The notes under the pieces: generated by a model
The model's input: the letters and a program-made list of their open reading frames with translations, nothing else
What the model was told of the DNA's origin: nothing
Database searches by the model: none
Shown: positions 36,160-45,180 of the stretch, piece by piece
Layout of the letters: every line of letters starts with the position of its first letter
Position numbering within the stretch: the stretch's first letter is position 1
Assembly: GCF_000252125.1 (NCBI RefSeq)
Contig: NZ_AHKF01000024.1
Coordinates: 1 to 50,049 of the forward strand
Reading direction: 5' to 3'
Source: Flavobacterium frigoris PS1
GTDB taxonomy: Bacteria; Bacteroidota; Bacteroidia; Flavobacteriales; Flavobacteriaceae
Length of the DNA: 50,049 nucleotides
Program-made: the position numbers and the translations under genes

Positions 36160-38474
36160 TGAATCGCACCTATAGCATGATGAAAAACAAAGCACCACTA
36201 CTCTATTTTCTATTCGTCATCCTGTTTTTGGCTGGATGCAGTGGTACGAATAAAATTCCCAAAGACGAACTACTTTATACGGGAGCAAAAATTAAAATTG
36301 AAGGAAACGAGCCTTCAAAAAAAGAGCGCAAAGCTCTGAAAACAGAATTAGAACCTCTAATAAGACCAAAACCTAACTCTTCTTTCTTAGGATTGAGACC
36401 CAAACTGTTTTTTTATAATTTGGCGGGACAGCCCAAAAAAGAAAAAGGTTTTAGATACTGGTTGCGAACAAAAGTGGGCGAACCTCCAGTATTGTACAGC
36501 AAAGTAGATTTAGAATACAACAAAAGTGTTTTACAAAACTACAGCGAAAATAACGGGTATTTCAATACAAAAACTATCGCTGACTCTACTCGATCGGGTA
36601 AAAAAGCGAAGGTGACTTATACCGTAACTCCTAACAAACGCTATTTTATTCGAGAAGTAAAATTCCCACAAGATTCATCAGCTATAGCTTCCATAGTGCG
36701 CAAAACTAAAAGACGCAGTTTATTAAAAACAGGAGAACCGTATAGTCTTGAAGTCATAAAAACAGAAAGAGAGCGAATTGATGCACGACTAAAAGAAAAA
36801 GGATTTTATTACTTCAATCCTGATTACCTATTAGTACAAGTAGACAGTACGGTGGCTGACCATCAAGTAGATCTGATTGTCAAACTAAAAACCGATTCTC
36901 CAAAACTGTCAAAATTGCAATACAAGATCAATAATGTAGTGGTATATCCTAATTATTCAATTAATTCTGATAACGTCTCTACTAGCTCTGATTCAATAGT
37001 AAAATATAAAGATTTCACGATTATAGATTCTGAAAATCTATTTAAACCCAGCATTTTTGACCGTGCGCTTTACTTTAAAAAAGGGGATTATTACAATCGT
37101 ACTAATCACAACTTATCTCTAAATAGATTAGTAAACTTAGGTACTTTCAAGTTTGTAAAAAATCAATTTAAAGTAGCTGACACCATCGGTAATTATCTGG
37201 ACGCGTATTATTATCTGACTCCTCTACCCAAAAAATCAATACGTGTAGAAGTTTTAGCCAAAACCAATTCTGCAAATTATACAGGGACAGAACTAAATCT
37301 AAACTGGAGCAATCGCAATGTATTTAAAGGAGCTGAGCAGCTTACTATATCAGCCTTTGGCGGAGTGGAAGTCCAGGTTTCAGGACAAAATAATGGTTTT
37401 AATGTCTACCGCGTGGGAACCGAAGCTAGTTTAATTTGGCCACGATTAATAGCGCCATTTAAATTTGAATCGTCCAGTGGTTTTGTGCCAAAGACAAAAG
37501 CGACGCTAGGATATGAGTTTCAAAACAGAACCAAACTGTACTCCTTACAGACATTCAAAGGTTCTTTTGGCTATTTATGGAAAGAAAACGAACGCAAGGA
37601 ACACTTGTTGAATGTTACTGAAATCACCTTTGCTAGTCCGCAAAATGTGACTCCATTGTATCAGGAGCAAATTGCTGCAAATGCATCATTGGAGAAGGTC
37701 ATCGAAAAACAATTGATTTTTGGTCCTACCTACTCCTACACTTTCACGAATACAATGCAAAAAAGGAAAAAACACACGTTCTATTATAAAGGAAGTATTG
37801 ACTTAGCAGGAAATGTAACAGGATTAGTTTCTGGTGCTAATATAAAATCAGCAGATACAGTCAAAGTATTTAATGTCCCTTTCAGTCAATTTATAAAAAT
37901 AGAAAATGAATTCAGGCATTACTTAAAATTAACTGAAGATTCTCAACTCGCTAGTCGAATCATTGTGGGCGCAGGATTTGCTTATGGAAATTCAAATGAA
38001 ATGCCGTTTATTAAACAGTTTTTTAATGGTGGAACCAATAGTATTAGAGCCTTTAGAGCACGATCAATAGGTCCGGGAAGTTTTGATGGATCAACGGATG
38101 CCAATACCTTTTTACCGGATCAATCTGGTGATTTAAAACTAGAATTTAACACAGAGTATAGAGCTAAAATTTATGGACTCGTAAAAGGCGCTTTGTTTCT
38201 GGATGCCGGAAATATCTGGCTACTAAAAGAGAATCCAGATAAACCTGGTGCTAAATTCTCTAAGGATTTCATCAACGAAATTGCGGTGGGTGTTGGAGCT
38301 GGACTTCGATTTGACTTTTCATTTTTGGTACTCAGGACAGATCTTGCATTTCCTATTAGGAAACCCTATTTACCCGATGGAAATAGATGGGTACTTGACA
38401 AAGTAAGTTTAGGAAACAGTTCTTGGCGAAATGATAATCTGGTTTTTAATCTGGCAATTGGCTATCCATTTTAA
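36159..38474 (+). CDS. tamL: TamL: BamA/TamA-superfamily outer membrane lipoprotein
   Basis: This 771-residue protein starts inside the tamB stop codon (TAATG), implying translational coupling. It has a lipoprotein signal (LLYFLFVILFLAGCSG, Cys27), then POTRA-like segments with KRYFIREVKFPQDS and YSLEVIKTERERIDARLKEK. A C-terminal beta-barrel follows, with FNGGTNSIRAFRARSIGPG, FNTEYRAKIYGLVKGALFLD and a final phenylalanine in NLAIGYPF. Lipid-anchored TamA homologues of this kind are the known TamB partner in Bacteroidota. Several other in-frame ATGs close to the start are possible. Confidence 0.9.
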   Translation: MNRTYSMMKNKAPLLYFLFVILFLAGCSGTNKIPKDELLYTGAKIKIEGNEPSKKERKALKTELEPLIRPKPNSSFLGLRPKLFFYNLAGQPKKEKGFRYWLRTKVGEPPVLYSKVDLEYNKSVLQNYSENNGYFNTKTIADSTRSGKKAKVTYTVTPNKRYFIREVKFPQDSSAIASIVRKTKRRSLLKTGEPYSLEVIKTERERIDARLKEKGFYYFNPDYLLVQVDSTVADHQVDLIVKLKTDSPKLSKLQYKINNVVVYPNYSINSDNVSTSSDSIVKYKDFTIIDSENLFKPSIFDRALYFKKGDYYNRTNHNLSLNRLVNLGTFKFVKNQFKVADTIGNYLDAYYYLTPLPKKSIRVEVLAKTNSANYTGTELNLNWSNRNVFKGAEQLTISAFGGVEVQVSGQNNGFNVYRVGTEASLIWPRLIAPFKFESSSGFVPKTKATLGYEFQNRTKLYSLQTFKGSFGYLWKENERKEHLLNVTEITFASPQNVTPLYQEQIAANASLEKVIEKQLIFGPTYSYTFTNTMQKRKKHTFYYKGSIDLAGNVTGLVSGANIKSADTVKVFNVPFSQFIKIENEFRHYLKLTEDSQLASRIIVGAGFAYGNSNEMPFIKQFFNGGTNSIRAFRARSIGPGSFDGSTDANTFLPDQSGDLKLEFNTEYRAKIYGLVKGALFLDAGNIWLLKENPDKPGAKFSKDFINEIAVGVGAGLRFDFSFLVLRTDLAFPIRKPYLPDGNRWVLDKVSLGNSSWRNDNLVFNLAIGYPF

Positions 38475-38601
38475 TCATTTTGAGATAAATACCTATTTAT
38501 TTTTATCTAAACAGGAAAAAACAACAGCGTTATTAATTATCAAATAATCATTTAAAGTTAATTTTCTGTAATTAAAATTTCATATTTATAAATTTTAGCC
38601 A

Positions 38602-38630
38602 TTGTTCGTTGCTAAATTCAATTATATTTG
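38602..38630 (+). promoter_or_regulatory. Promoter of the L-serine dehydratase gene
   Basis: TTG (38602-38604), 18 bases, then TATATTTG (38623-38630). This is the best match in the window to the Bacteroidota -33/-7 promoter. The ATG is 19 bases downstream. Confidence 0.7.
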
Positions 38631-38649
38631 TCTAAAAAACAAGCTTACT

Positions 38650-40077
38650 ATGGAAGAGTGCATTTCGGTTTTTGACATGCTTAAAATTGGTATTGGACCA
38701 TCAAGTTCTCACACTTTAGGACCTTGGCGTGCAGCCGAACGATTCCTAGAAGAAATGAGGGATGAAAATGTAATTGCCACCGTTACTCGAATCAAAACTG
38801 ATTTATACGGTTCTTTGTCGTTGACGGGAATAGGTCATGCCACTGATTTAGCTGTTATGTTAGGTTTAAGCGGTCAGGACCCAGAGTACATTCCTGTAGA
38901 TGATATTGATGGAATCATAAAATCCATCAAAGACAACAACCAAATCATTTTAGGGAATGAATTTACCATTCCTTTTGACATTCAAAAAGACATCGTTTTC
39001 AATAAACAATTTTTGCCGTTTCATTCAAACGGAATGACCTTTACGGCCTATGCAGCTGATGAGGAACTGTATACGGAGACCTACTACTCCATTGGAGGTG
39101 GATTTGTAGTAAAAGAAGAGCGTATCAACGCCAAAAAGAAAATAGAAATAAAATGCGCATTCCCATTCCCAACTGATAAAGCAGTTGATCTTTTAAAATA
39201 TTGCGAAACCGAAAATAAGAAGATATCAGAGATCGTTTATGAGAACGAGAAATCCATGCGCACTGAGGAAGTCATAGATCATGAATTAATGCGCATCTGG
39301 AACACCATGCTTGAATGTATGTATATTGGTTGTCACACTGAGGGAATTCTTCCTGGTGGACTAAATGTACGTCGTAGAGCATTTGATATGCATCAAAATT
39401 TAATAGGATTATCTAATTATAGCGACCCACAAACTTGGCTCGAAGAAATCAGATTAACTGAGGTCAAATTCCGTCAAATCTTGAAATGGGTAAGTTGTTT
39501 TGCCCTAGCGGTAAATGAAGTCAATGCGGCTTTAGGGCGCATCGTAACTGCCCCAACAAACGGGAGTGCCGGAGTGATTCCATCTGTATTGATGTATTAT
39601 TTAGTCATTGAAAACCATGATGCAGGTCCAAAAGAGATCAAACAATTTTTACTAGTTGCTGGAGAAATAGGCAGCATATTCAAAAAAGGCTCTACCATTT
39701 CAGCTGCAATGGGAGGCTGTCAGGCCGAAATAGGCGTTTCCTCTTCTATGGCTGCTGCGGCATTATGTGAATTGATGGGAGGAACACCGGCTCAGGTCTT
39801 AATGGCCGCCGAGATTGCCATGGAGCATCACCTGGGATTAACCTGCGACCCTATTGGTGGATTAGTGCAAATTCCTTGTATCGAAAGAAACACAATGGGC
39901 GCAATCAAAGCGATAAATGCCGCCGAATTAGCCCTAGAAACCGACCCGAAAAACGCAAAAGTCCCTTTAGATAAAGTCGTAAATACCATGTGGGAAACCG
40001 CTAAGGACATGAACAACAAGTACAAAGAAACTTCAGAGGGTGGACTTGCTGTTGCAGTCAACATGGCTGATTGTTAA
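38650..40077 (+). CDS. sdaA: L-serine ammonia-lyase (iron-sulphur type)
   Basis: The enzyme converts L-serine to pyruvate and ammonia using a [4Fe-4S] cluster. The ATG at 38650 ([20 protein letters not shown]) gives 475 residues; an in-frame TTG at 38602 is the -33 box. The N-terminal beta domain contains [15 protein letters not shown]. The alpha domain contains [54 protein letters not shown] and [19 protein letters not shown], including the three cysteines typical of cluster binding. The two domains are fused in one chain, as in E. coli SdaA. Confidence 0.95.
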   Translation: MEECISVFDMLKIGIGPSSSHTLGPWRAAERFLEEMRDENVIATVTRIKTDLYGSLSLTGIGHATDLAVMLGLSGQDPEYIPVDDIDGIIKSIKDNNQIILGNEFTIPFDIQKDIVFNKQFLPFHSNGMTFTAYAADEELYTETYYSIGGGFVVKEERINAKKKIEIKCAFPFPTDKAVDLLKYCETENKKISEIVYENEKSMRTEEVIDHELMRIWNTMLECMYIGCHTEGILPGGLNVRRRAFDMHQNLIGLSNYSDPQTWLEEIRLTEVKFRQILKWVSCFALAVNEVNAALGRIVTAPTNGSAGVIPSVLMYYLVIENHDAGPKEIKQFLLVAGEIGSIFKKGSTISAAMGGCQAEIGVSSSMAAAALCELMGGTPAQVLMAAEIAMEHHLGLTCDPIGGLVQIPCIERNTMGAIKAINAAELALETDPKNAKVPLDKVVNTMWETAKDMNNKYKETSEGGLAVAVNMADC

Positions 40078-40100
40078 CACTAGAGTAACTAAAAAACACC

Positions 40101-40159
40101 TATAAAATAAAGCCTACTAATCGACATACAAGTTGTTGAATAGTAGGCTTTATTTTATA
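40101..40159 (+). terminator. Terminator after sdaA with a 19-bp perfect stem
   Basis: TATAAAATAAAGCCTACTA (40101-40119) is the exact reverse complement of 40141-40159, around a 21-base loop. The stem starts 23 bases after the stop codon. Its AT-rich outer ends give a U-rich 3' side. Confidence 0.75.
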
Positions 40160-40235
40160 TGAAAATGCTATTTTCTCTTTTCTATACTCTTTTCTCTATC
40201 TTCGACACTCTCTTTCCTCTTCATTCTTTCCTTAT

Positions 40236-40340
40236 GGCGTGCCCCGCTTACACAAAAGTTACAGCCGGGTCAGGCTGTACGTTACAATCTTTTATTGCAC
40301 TGCGTACACAAAAGGATTTCCACTGCCATCCTTCACGCAG
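40236..40340. repeat. REP-like intergenic repeat unit
   Basis: GC-rich blocks GGCGTGCCCC, GCCGGGTCAGGCTGT, AAAAGGATTTCCACTGC and CCTTCACGCAG stand out from AT-rich surroundings. The outer GCGTG / CACGC form an inverted pair. From memory, blocks of this form recur between genes in flavobacterial genomes. Only one copy is in this window, so repeat status rests on that recollection. Confidence 0.5.
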
Positions 40341-40646
40341 TCAATATCTACAAGATTCTCTTTTCACATTTAAGACGAAAATAAACAATACAACTCCACA
40401 AAGATTAGAGTCATTTAAAATTCAAAATTTTCCATTGGCAATTATGTACGGCAATCAAAATCCCTTAGATCAAAATCCGACAATCTTAAATCAAAATTTC
40501 TTTTCGCACTTCTCAGTCATGCCCTTCCACTTTTCACTATTCAGCAAACAGCATTCGAAACAAAAAATATAGTACATTCAAAATCAATAAATTATAATGA
40601 AGTTATTTAAAATAAAGTAGTATTTTAGTTCTTTCATATACGCCTT

Positions 40647-42401
40647 ATGCAAATAATTGTAAAAAAGATATGGCATCGTGATGCAGATCGAATCGGACTT
40701 TTTTTTAAGTACGATAGTGCAACTATTTCCCAATTAAGACAATTGGGAGGTATATATAGCCAATCACTCCGTTGTTGGTATTTTGATTACAATGCTGAAA
40801 ATTACAAGCTCATCAGCCAAAACTTTGAAGATTTGGTTATTGATAATCCAAAAAAGTCTAAAACGCAAACGCTGGCCGGCCTTACCATAAGCCGTGACCT
40901 TCCAGCCATAGCTAAAAGCGAACTTCAGTTAGATTTGGCCCCAGTGCTGAATAACCCTGAACATATAACGAAAACAAATTCGTTAGCACCAAATATGCGT
41001 TTAGAATTATTACCTAATTTAGGTAAGTATTGGGTTTTCAAAATGCGGTATTACCAGATTATCAGCAGACAATTACTAGCTACAAAAGGAGTCTATTGGA
41101 ATGCCAATTATAAAGTTTATATGGTGTTAAGGAATTTAGGTACAAAAGAGCAAGTAGAAAAAATACTTGGTGTATCTCCTTTTTTTCCTGAAAATGATTA
41201 TCATAAAAATGAAACGGTCTTCACATCTGAATCAATTATAATAAAACCACATCCTGAAGACTCAAAATGGATGGAAGTGTATATGCCCCCTTTTCTTGTA
41301 TTGCGAGAAAAATTAAAACGTTTCTCTATGGCGCGTTATAGCACAATCAAAGATTGTTACTTACTTCCAGCAGCACCTAGTGTATATGACGCCATGGGAA
41401 TGCAATTTGAGCCACATAAAGTACTGCTGAGCAATCAGCTACCAAGAGGCTATTTGATGAAACAAAACCTGCCTAACAGAAAGCAACTCGATTTAAGCAA
41501 AACCAAAGCGCAACTATTCAATCAAGTTCCTGATGCAGCCCAGGACTATATTTCGTTAATGGTAGACACTATATTGGCGCTTAATTACAGTAGTTCAACA
41601 ATGCGTACTTATACAAGTTCCTTTTTAAAATTCCTGCGTGATCATCAGTTTAGAGATCCAAAAACGATCTCACAAAAAGAAATCATAAAATACTTAGCAT
41701 CTCTTATGGAGCGCGGATTATCAGCATCATCTGGACATAGTATGGTCAATGCATTATTGTTTTACTACCAACAAATCGAGCAACAAAAAGGCTTTGAACT
41801 TAAACTACCACGGCCAAAGAGTGAAAAAAAATTACCCGCTGTATTAACCATGGAAGAATGTCTACAAATTTTTAGAGCCGTTGACAACCCAAAACATAAA
41901 TTATTGTTGTTAATAGGCTATGGTGCGGGCTTACGAGTAAGTGAGATTGTAACGTTAGAATGGCGGGACATCTTATTTTCGGAGTTTAAAATTCATATTA
42001 AAAATGCCAAAGGAAAGAAAGACCGCATGGTAATGCTGCCCTACTCTATTGTGAGTTCACTGGAGCTTTATAAGAAATTATACGAACCCAATAAATACGT
42101 TTTTGAAGGGCAATATGCAGGAGAGCCATACAGTGCGGGAAGCGCACAATCAGTAATGCGACAAGCATTAAAAAAATCTGGTTTGTCTAAAAAAGCTACT
42201 GTGCATACCTTACGCCATAGTTTTGCAACGCATTTATTAGAAAATGGAACAGATATTAGATACATTCAAAAATTCCTAGGTCATGCTAGTATTAAAACTA
42301 CCACGATATACACACATGTTTCAAAAATGGCTACTGATAAGATTGTAAGTCCACTAGATCGTTTAGTAGATGAAAATAACAAGAAAAAACTGAATGATTA
42401 A
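40647..42401 (+). CDS. Tyrosine recombinase of the cassette array (IntI/Xer-like, long N-terminus)
   Basis: 584 residues. The C-terminal catalytic domain (~390-575) has the full tyrosine recombinase set: R430 (GAGLRVSEI), K455 (NAKGKKDR), H520 and R523 (HTLRHSFATHLL), H546 (LGHASIKTTTIY) and nucleophile Y555. The ending KIVSPLDRL resembles integron integrases. Only about 60 residues lie between the K and HxxR motifs, so the IntI-specific insertion is absent. A SAM-like core-binding domain spans ~295-380 (MRTYTSSFLKFLRDHQF). The N-terminal ~260 residues appear to contain three related ~55-residue modules (about 3-60, 118-175, 196-255), each with a Y-rich strand-helix pattern ending like RCWYFDY, YKVYMVL and KDCYLLP. 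The array starts 45 bases after its stop codon, on the same strand, which suggests that it handles these cassettes. Confidence 0.92.
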   Translation: MQIIVKKIWHRDADRIGLFFKYDSATISQLRQLGGIYSQSLRCWYFDYNAENYKLISQNFEDLVIDNPKKSKTQTLAGLTISRDLPAIAKSELQLDLAPVLNNPEHITKTNSLAPNMRLELLPNLGKYWVFKMRYYQIISRQLLATKGVYWNANYKVYMVLRNLGTKEQVEKILGVSPFFPENDYHKNETVFTSESIIIKPHPEDSKWMEVYMPPFLVLREKLKRFSMARYSTIKDCYLLPAAPSVYDAMGMQFEPHKVLLSNQLPRGYLMKQNLPNRKQLDLSKTKAQLFNQVPDAAQDYISLMVDTILALNYSSSTMRTYTSSFLKFLRDHQFRDPKTISQKEIIKYLASLMERGLSASSGHSMVNALLFYYQQIEQQKGFELKLPRPKSEKKLPAVLTMEECLQIFRAVDNPKHKLLLLIGYGAGLRVSEIVTLEWRDILFSEFKIHIKNAKGKKDRMVMLPYSIVSSLELYKKLYEPNKYVFEGQYAGEPYSAGSAQSVMRQALKKSGLSKKATVHTLRHSFATHLLENGTDIRYIQKFLGHASIKTTTIYTHVSKMATDKIVSPLDRLVDENNKKKLND

Positions 42402-42452
42402 TAAAAAACATCCCAAAAGATGTATATATTTGATGTTATATACAAGTTAGCT
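42400..42452 (+). other. Candidate attI-like primary insertion site
   Basis: Between the integrase stop and the first cassette gene, ACAAGTTAGCTTAC (42442-42455) contains the first GTT junction (42446-42448). It has no attC-like palindrome on its left, as expected of an attI rather than an attC. The first cassette begins with the TT after the G at 42446. A small hairpin ACATC / GATGT lies at about 42408-42423. Confidence 0.6.
42425..42432 (+). promoter_or_regulatory. Candidate cassette promoter (Pc)
   Basis: TATATTTG fits TAnnTTTG exactly, pointing into the array and ending 13 bases before the first junction. No TTG is found at -33. It is positioned so that any newly inserted first cassette would be transcribed. 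Confidence 0.5.
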
Positions 42453-42460
42453 TACATATT

Positions 42461-43141
42461 ATGAAAATAGCAGTAACAATCATATTATCAATAATTTCAC
42501 AACTTTGCTTGGGTCAAAATTGTATTTGTAAAACTCGACCAGAATTGAATGAAATTATTTCTTGTGAAAAAACTATTTTTAAAAATGGAGCTAAAATATA
42601 TCGAGAATTTAATTGCGACTCTTCTTGGGTTATATTTGAAAGCGAAAGCAAGAAAAAGAAAATACTTTTTTCATTAGATAAAGACTTAATCGAATTAACT
42701 GGGAGATTAGGATTTGCTAATTGGATAGAATATAAAAATTCTTTTATAGTAGAATATCATAATGTTTCTGGATGTTGTGAACCTTATGAATTCAAATTGT
42801 TTGATAAAACTAGCGGAAAAAAAATAGCAGAACTCGGCAGAGAAATATTCCACAGTGAAAATCAGAATTATCCTTACTTTGTAACTATTGACCACAAGAA
42901 CTCAAATTTTCTATCTTTTTTAGATTTAAACACAAACAAAATTTTTAAAATAGATTTACCTAAAGACAGAATTGAAAAGACAATGAATATAACAAATGGA
43001 GTTTTCTCAGAAACTTTATTTGAAAATGGTGAAATTAAAAATGGAGTTTTTGAAATTAAATACAAGTATAAAGAAAATAGAAAAGACGAAAAATGGTTAT
43101 TTGGAAAAATCACTGTTGACTTAAAAAAATACGTAAGCTAA
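42461..43141 (+). CDS. Cassette A: exported protein of unknown function
   Basis: This 226-residue protein has a signal peptide (MKIAVTIILSIISQLCLGQN) and several cysteines in the mature part (NCICKTRP, IISCEK, NCDSSW, SGCCEP), so disulphides or metal binding are possible. The rest alternates short strands rich in K, E and aromatic residues. No family was recognised. The ATG lies only 14 bases inside the cassette, and the stop codon TAA (43139-43141) lies inside the R'' end of the attC, so the cassette is almost all gene. It is the array's first unit, next to the candidate promoter. Confidence 0.8.
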   Translation: MKIAVTIILSIISQLCLGQNCICKTRPELNEIISCEKTIFKNGAKIYREFNCDSSWVIFESESKKKKILFSLDKDLIELTGRLGFANWIEYKNSFIVEYHNVSGCCEPYEFKLFDKTSGKKIAELGREIFHSENQNYPYFVTIDHKNSNFLSFLDLNTNKIFKIDLPKDRIEKTMNITNGVFSETLFENGEIKNGVFEIKYKYKENRKDEKWLFGKITVDLKKYVS

Positions 43142-43259
43142 CCGCCATTTTGAGCTAGCTGGAATTTAGTGGAATTATCGTTTCGCATCAAGTTTTCGTT
43201 AAGCCGAAAATTGAGCGTTTACGAACTTCCAGCCATCTCAAAGTGGCATAACGTTGGCG
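43136..43259 (+). repeat. attC-like site of cassette A (124 bp)
   Basis: R'' AGCTAAC (43136-43142); R' GTTGGCG (43253-43259). The arms 43144-43162 and 43229-43247 are complementary at 16 of 19 positions, one mismatch being a G-T pair. The centre holds a TTTTCG / CGAAAA hairpin. Cassette A opens with GTTAGCTTAC, the exact complement of the GTAAGCTAAC ending here. Confidence 0.88.
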
Positions 43260-43284
43260 GTAATGCAAAAAAAAATCAGCAGAA

Positions 43285-43746
43285 ATGAAAATTAAGTCAA
43301 TATTTATTTTACTATTATTTACAAGTTGCAATCCATTGTTTTGTTCTTGGCAAAACGGTTATGACGAAATAAATTATGAGCCATCTAAAAGTGAAGTAAT
43401 TGGAAAATATGAATTAAGCGAAAAGTCTAAATCATATTTAGACGAAGATTATTATAGTTGGCCTCTAAAACTTGAAATATCTGAAAACAATCAATTTAAA
43501 TTTCTTTTTGAGAATAACCCTGAAAGTTTAGCTGACAGAATATTTGCCGAAAAAGAAAATGACTCTAAAAGGAATAAAACAGGAAAATGGTTCTACTCGT
43601 TTATGAAGAAAGAAAAAATCTGCTATTTTGAGTTAGAGGGAATTTGTGTTGAACCTTTACGAAAAAAAGAAGATAAAATTTCGATAATGATTACAATTGG
43701 AGATGGAGATGAGTGCAACGGAATTGTTTATGAAAAAGTGGAATAA
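43285..43746 (+). CDS. Cassette B: lipoprotein of unknown function
   Basis: This 153-residue protein has a lipoprotein-type start (MKIKSIFILLLFTSCNP, Cys15). The mature part carries a lipocalin-like sequence: GKYELSEKSKSYLDED, PLKLEISENNQFKF, GKWFYSFMKKEKICYFEL. These strands resemble small envelope lipoproteins, but no named family was recognised. The ATG overlaps the TGA (ATGA) of an open frame that begins in the preceding attC at GTG 43169, which could couple translation. Confidence 0.75.
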   Translation: MKIKSIFILLLFTSCNPLFCSWQNGYDEINYEPSKSEVIGKYELSEKSKSYLDEDYYSWPLKLEISENNQFKFLFENNPESLADRIFAEKENDSKRNKTGKWFYSFMKKEKICYFELEGICVEPLRKKEDKISIMITIGDGDECNGIVYEKVE

Positions 43747-43759
43747 ATAAAAGCACAAC

Positions 43760-43891
43760 CGCCAACAGCCATTTAGCAATATTGCGAGTTTTGCGGTAAA
43801 TTCACGTTTACGTTTCGCAAGATTTTTTATCTTTAGCGGAAAATAATCGGTCACGAAGTTCGCAACATCGCTAAGTGGCAAAACGTTAGCG
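43760..43891 (+). repeat. attC-like site of cassette B (132 bp, divergent)
   Basis: R'' CGCCAAC (43760-43766); R' GTTAGCG (43885-43891). Its sequence differs from the common type, yet the arms GCCATTTAGCAATATTGCG and CGCAACATCGCTAAGTGGC are complementary except for three positions that can form G-T pairs on one strand. The cassette starts GTTGGCGGT, complement of the ACCGCCAAC here. Confidence 0.85.
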
Positions 43892-43936
43892 GTAATACAC
43901 CGCAAAAACCGTGAAAAATAGTAAAAAGCAAAAAAA

Positions 43937-44350
43937 ATGATGAAAAATTATAAATCAAAACTCGGACTTGAATTAATAATTCCACTTATTTTAATTTTTG
44001 GTTATTCTCTTTTTGAGCTCATATCAAACAAAGTTTGGATTGGTATTTTTATAATGGTATTGACCATAATTTTTATTCTATACACATTTCTGTCAATAAA
44101 TTACAAAATCGAAAATGATAACTTAAATGTAAAATGTACAATTCTGATGAATATAAATATTGATATTAAATCCATTAGAAAAATAATAGAAACATATAAT
44201 CCACTAAGTTCACCTGCGGCATCAATTGATAGACTGGAAATATTTTACAACAAATTTGACAGCATATTAATTTCACCAAAGCTTAAAAAAGAATTTATCC
44301 AAAATCTTTTAGAGATTAATCCGAACATTGAAATTATTTACAGAAAATAG
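43937..44350 (+). CDS. Cassette C: membrane protein with PH-like (YyaB-type) domain
   Basis: This 137-residue protein has two hydrophobic segments (LELIIPLILIFGYSLFELI, residues ~10-28, and WIGIFIMVLTIIFILYTFLS, ~33-52). A soluble domain follows, with ENDNLNVKCTILMNINIDIK, SIRKIIETYNPLSSPAASID and RLEIFYNKFDSILISPK. The NPLSSPAxSxDRLEI motif is typical of the bacterial PH-like domain found after two helices in YyaB-like proteins. The ligand is unknown. No coupled leader frame precedes it. Confidence 0.82.
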   Translation: MMKNYKSKLGLELIIPLILIFGYSLFELISNKVWIGIFIMVLTIIFILYTFLSINYKIENDNLNVKCTILMNINIDIKSIRKIIETYNPLSSPAASIDRLEIFYNKFDSILISPKLKKEFIQNLLEINPNIEIIYRK

Positions 44351-44430
44351 AAACAATAAAAAAAGCAAAAAAAGAAATTGTAAATATAGAACCAACCAAA
44401 AACAGAACAGTAATTATAAATAAGTACTAC

Positions 44431-44554
44431 CGCTAACAGCTGTTTTGAGCTAGCTGGAGTTTAGTGGAATTACCGTTTCGCATCAAGTTTTCGTTAAACC
44501 GAAAATTGAGCGGTTACGAACTTCCAGCCATCTCAAAGCAGCAAAACGTTATGT
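44431..44554 (+). repeat. attC-like site of cassette C (124 bp, common type)
   Basis: R'' CGCTAAC (44431-44437); R' GTTATGT (44548-44554). It is nearly identical in its inner part to the site of cassette A. The cassette opens with GTTAGCGGTA, matching the complement of TACCGCTAAC here over ten bases. Confidence 0.88.
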
Positions 44555-44574
44555 GTAACTCTAAAAAACCAAAA

Positions 44575-45180
44575 ATGAAAAAAATCATATTATTCATAAT
44601 TATTTTTATTTCGTTTCAATCATTTTCTCAAACAATAAAAGAGCAGTTAAAACAAATAATTACAATTGATGATGCTAAAAAATTAGCGACAGAAAATCCA
44701 AATCTTGAAGCAGAACTTTTAAACATACATCCCGAAATTGAAACTGATGATTTTGCAACTAAATTAGCTGATGTGAAAACAGGCGAAATATTCTCAGATT
44801 TAGATTTTACCTACAAAATACTTTTTGAAACAAATATAAATGCTTTTCGTGTTAGTTATATTTTTCTTGATGCAAGTAAAATTTCACTCGCAGAAATTGA
44901 AAAATTAAGAACTGAAATCTTGGAGGAATATAAAAATGGAATTTCATTTTCGAATTTAGCTAATAAATACACAATGGACAATAGTAAAGATGGTGATTTA
45001 GGTTGGTTTGCTGAAGGAATGATGGTTCCAGATTTTGAAACAGAAGTGAAAAATCACAAACAAAATGATATTTTTAAAGTAGATATTGCGAATGAAAAAT
45101 GGTATTACATTGTTTTGAAAACATTTAACGACAAACCAATAAGAGAATTCACGGTACTGAAAATAAAGAGCAACACATAA
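44575..45180 (+). CDS. Cassette D: exported parvulin-type peptidyl-prolyl isomerase
   Basis: The ATG at 44575 gives 201 residues with a signal peptide (MKKIILFIIIFISFQSFSQ). An upstream in-frame GTG (44464) lies inside the attC; starting there would bury the signal. The C-terminal half is a PpiC/parvulin domain: FRVSYIFLDASK, LEEYKNGISFSNLANKYTMD, DGDLGWFAEGMMVPDFETEV and EKWYYIVLKTF. It should act as a prolyl isomerase or chaperone in the periplasm. The stop TAA (45178-45180) lies within R'' of the cassette's attC. Confidence 0.88.
   Translation: MKKIILFIIIFISFQSFSQTIKEQLKQIITIDDAKKLATENPNLEAELLNIHPEIETDDFATKLADVKTGEIFSDLDFTYKILFETNINAFRVSYIFLDASKISLAEIEKLRTEILEEYKNGISFSNLANKYTMDNSKDGDLGWFAEGMMVPDFETEVKNHKQNDIFKVDIANEKWYYIVLKTFNDKPIREFTVLKIKSNT

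Larger units (their letters stand above)
40078..40646. other. Intergenic region between sdaA and the integrase
   Basis: It holds a long-stem terminator (40101-40159), a T/C-rich stretch, a REP-like repeat (40236-40340) and about 300 bases of AT-rich DNA. A 137-codon frame at 40159-40572 starts inside the terminator arm and crosses the repeat; it shows no protein-like features and was not called. No clear promoter for the integrase was seen. Confidence 0.5.

Noticed and set aside
40159..40572. 137-codon open frame between sdaA and the integrase
   Set aside because: It starts inside the right arm of a 19-bp terminator stem and crosses a REP-like repeat. The translation is low in protein-like features and looks incidental.
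44464..44574. N-terminal extension of cassette D from GTG inside the attC
   Set aside because: It would place a normal signal peptide 37 residues inside the protein. The ATG at 44575 is better. The open frame itself is kept as a finding.
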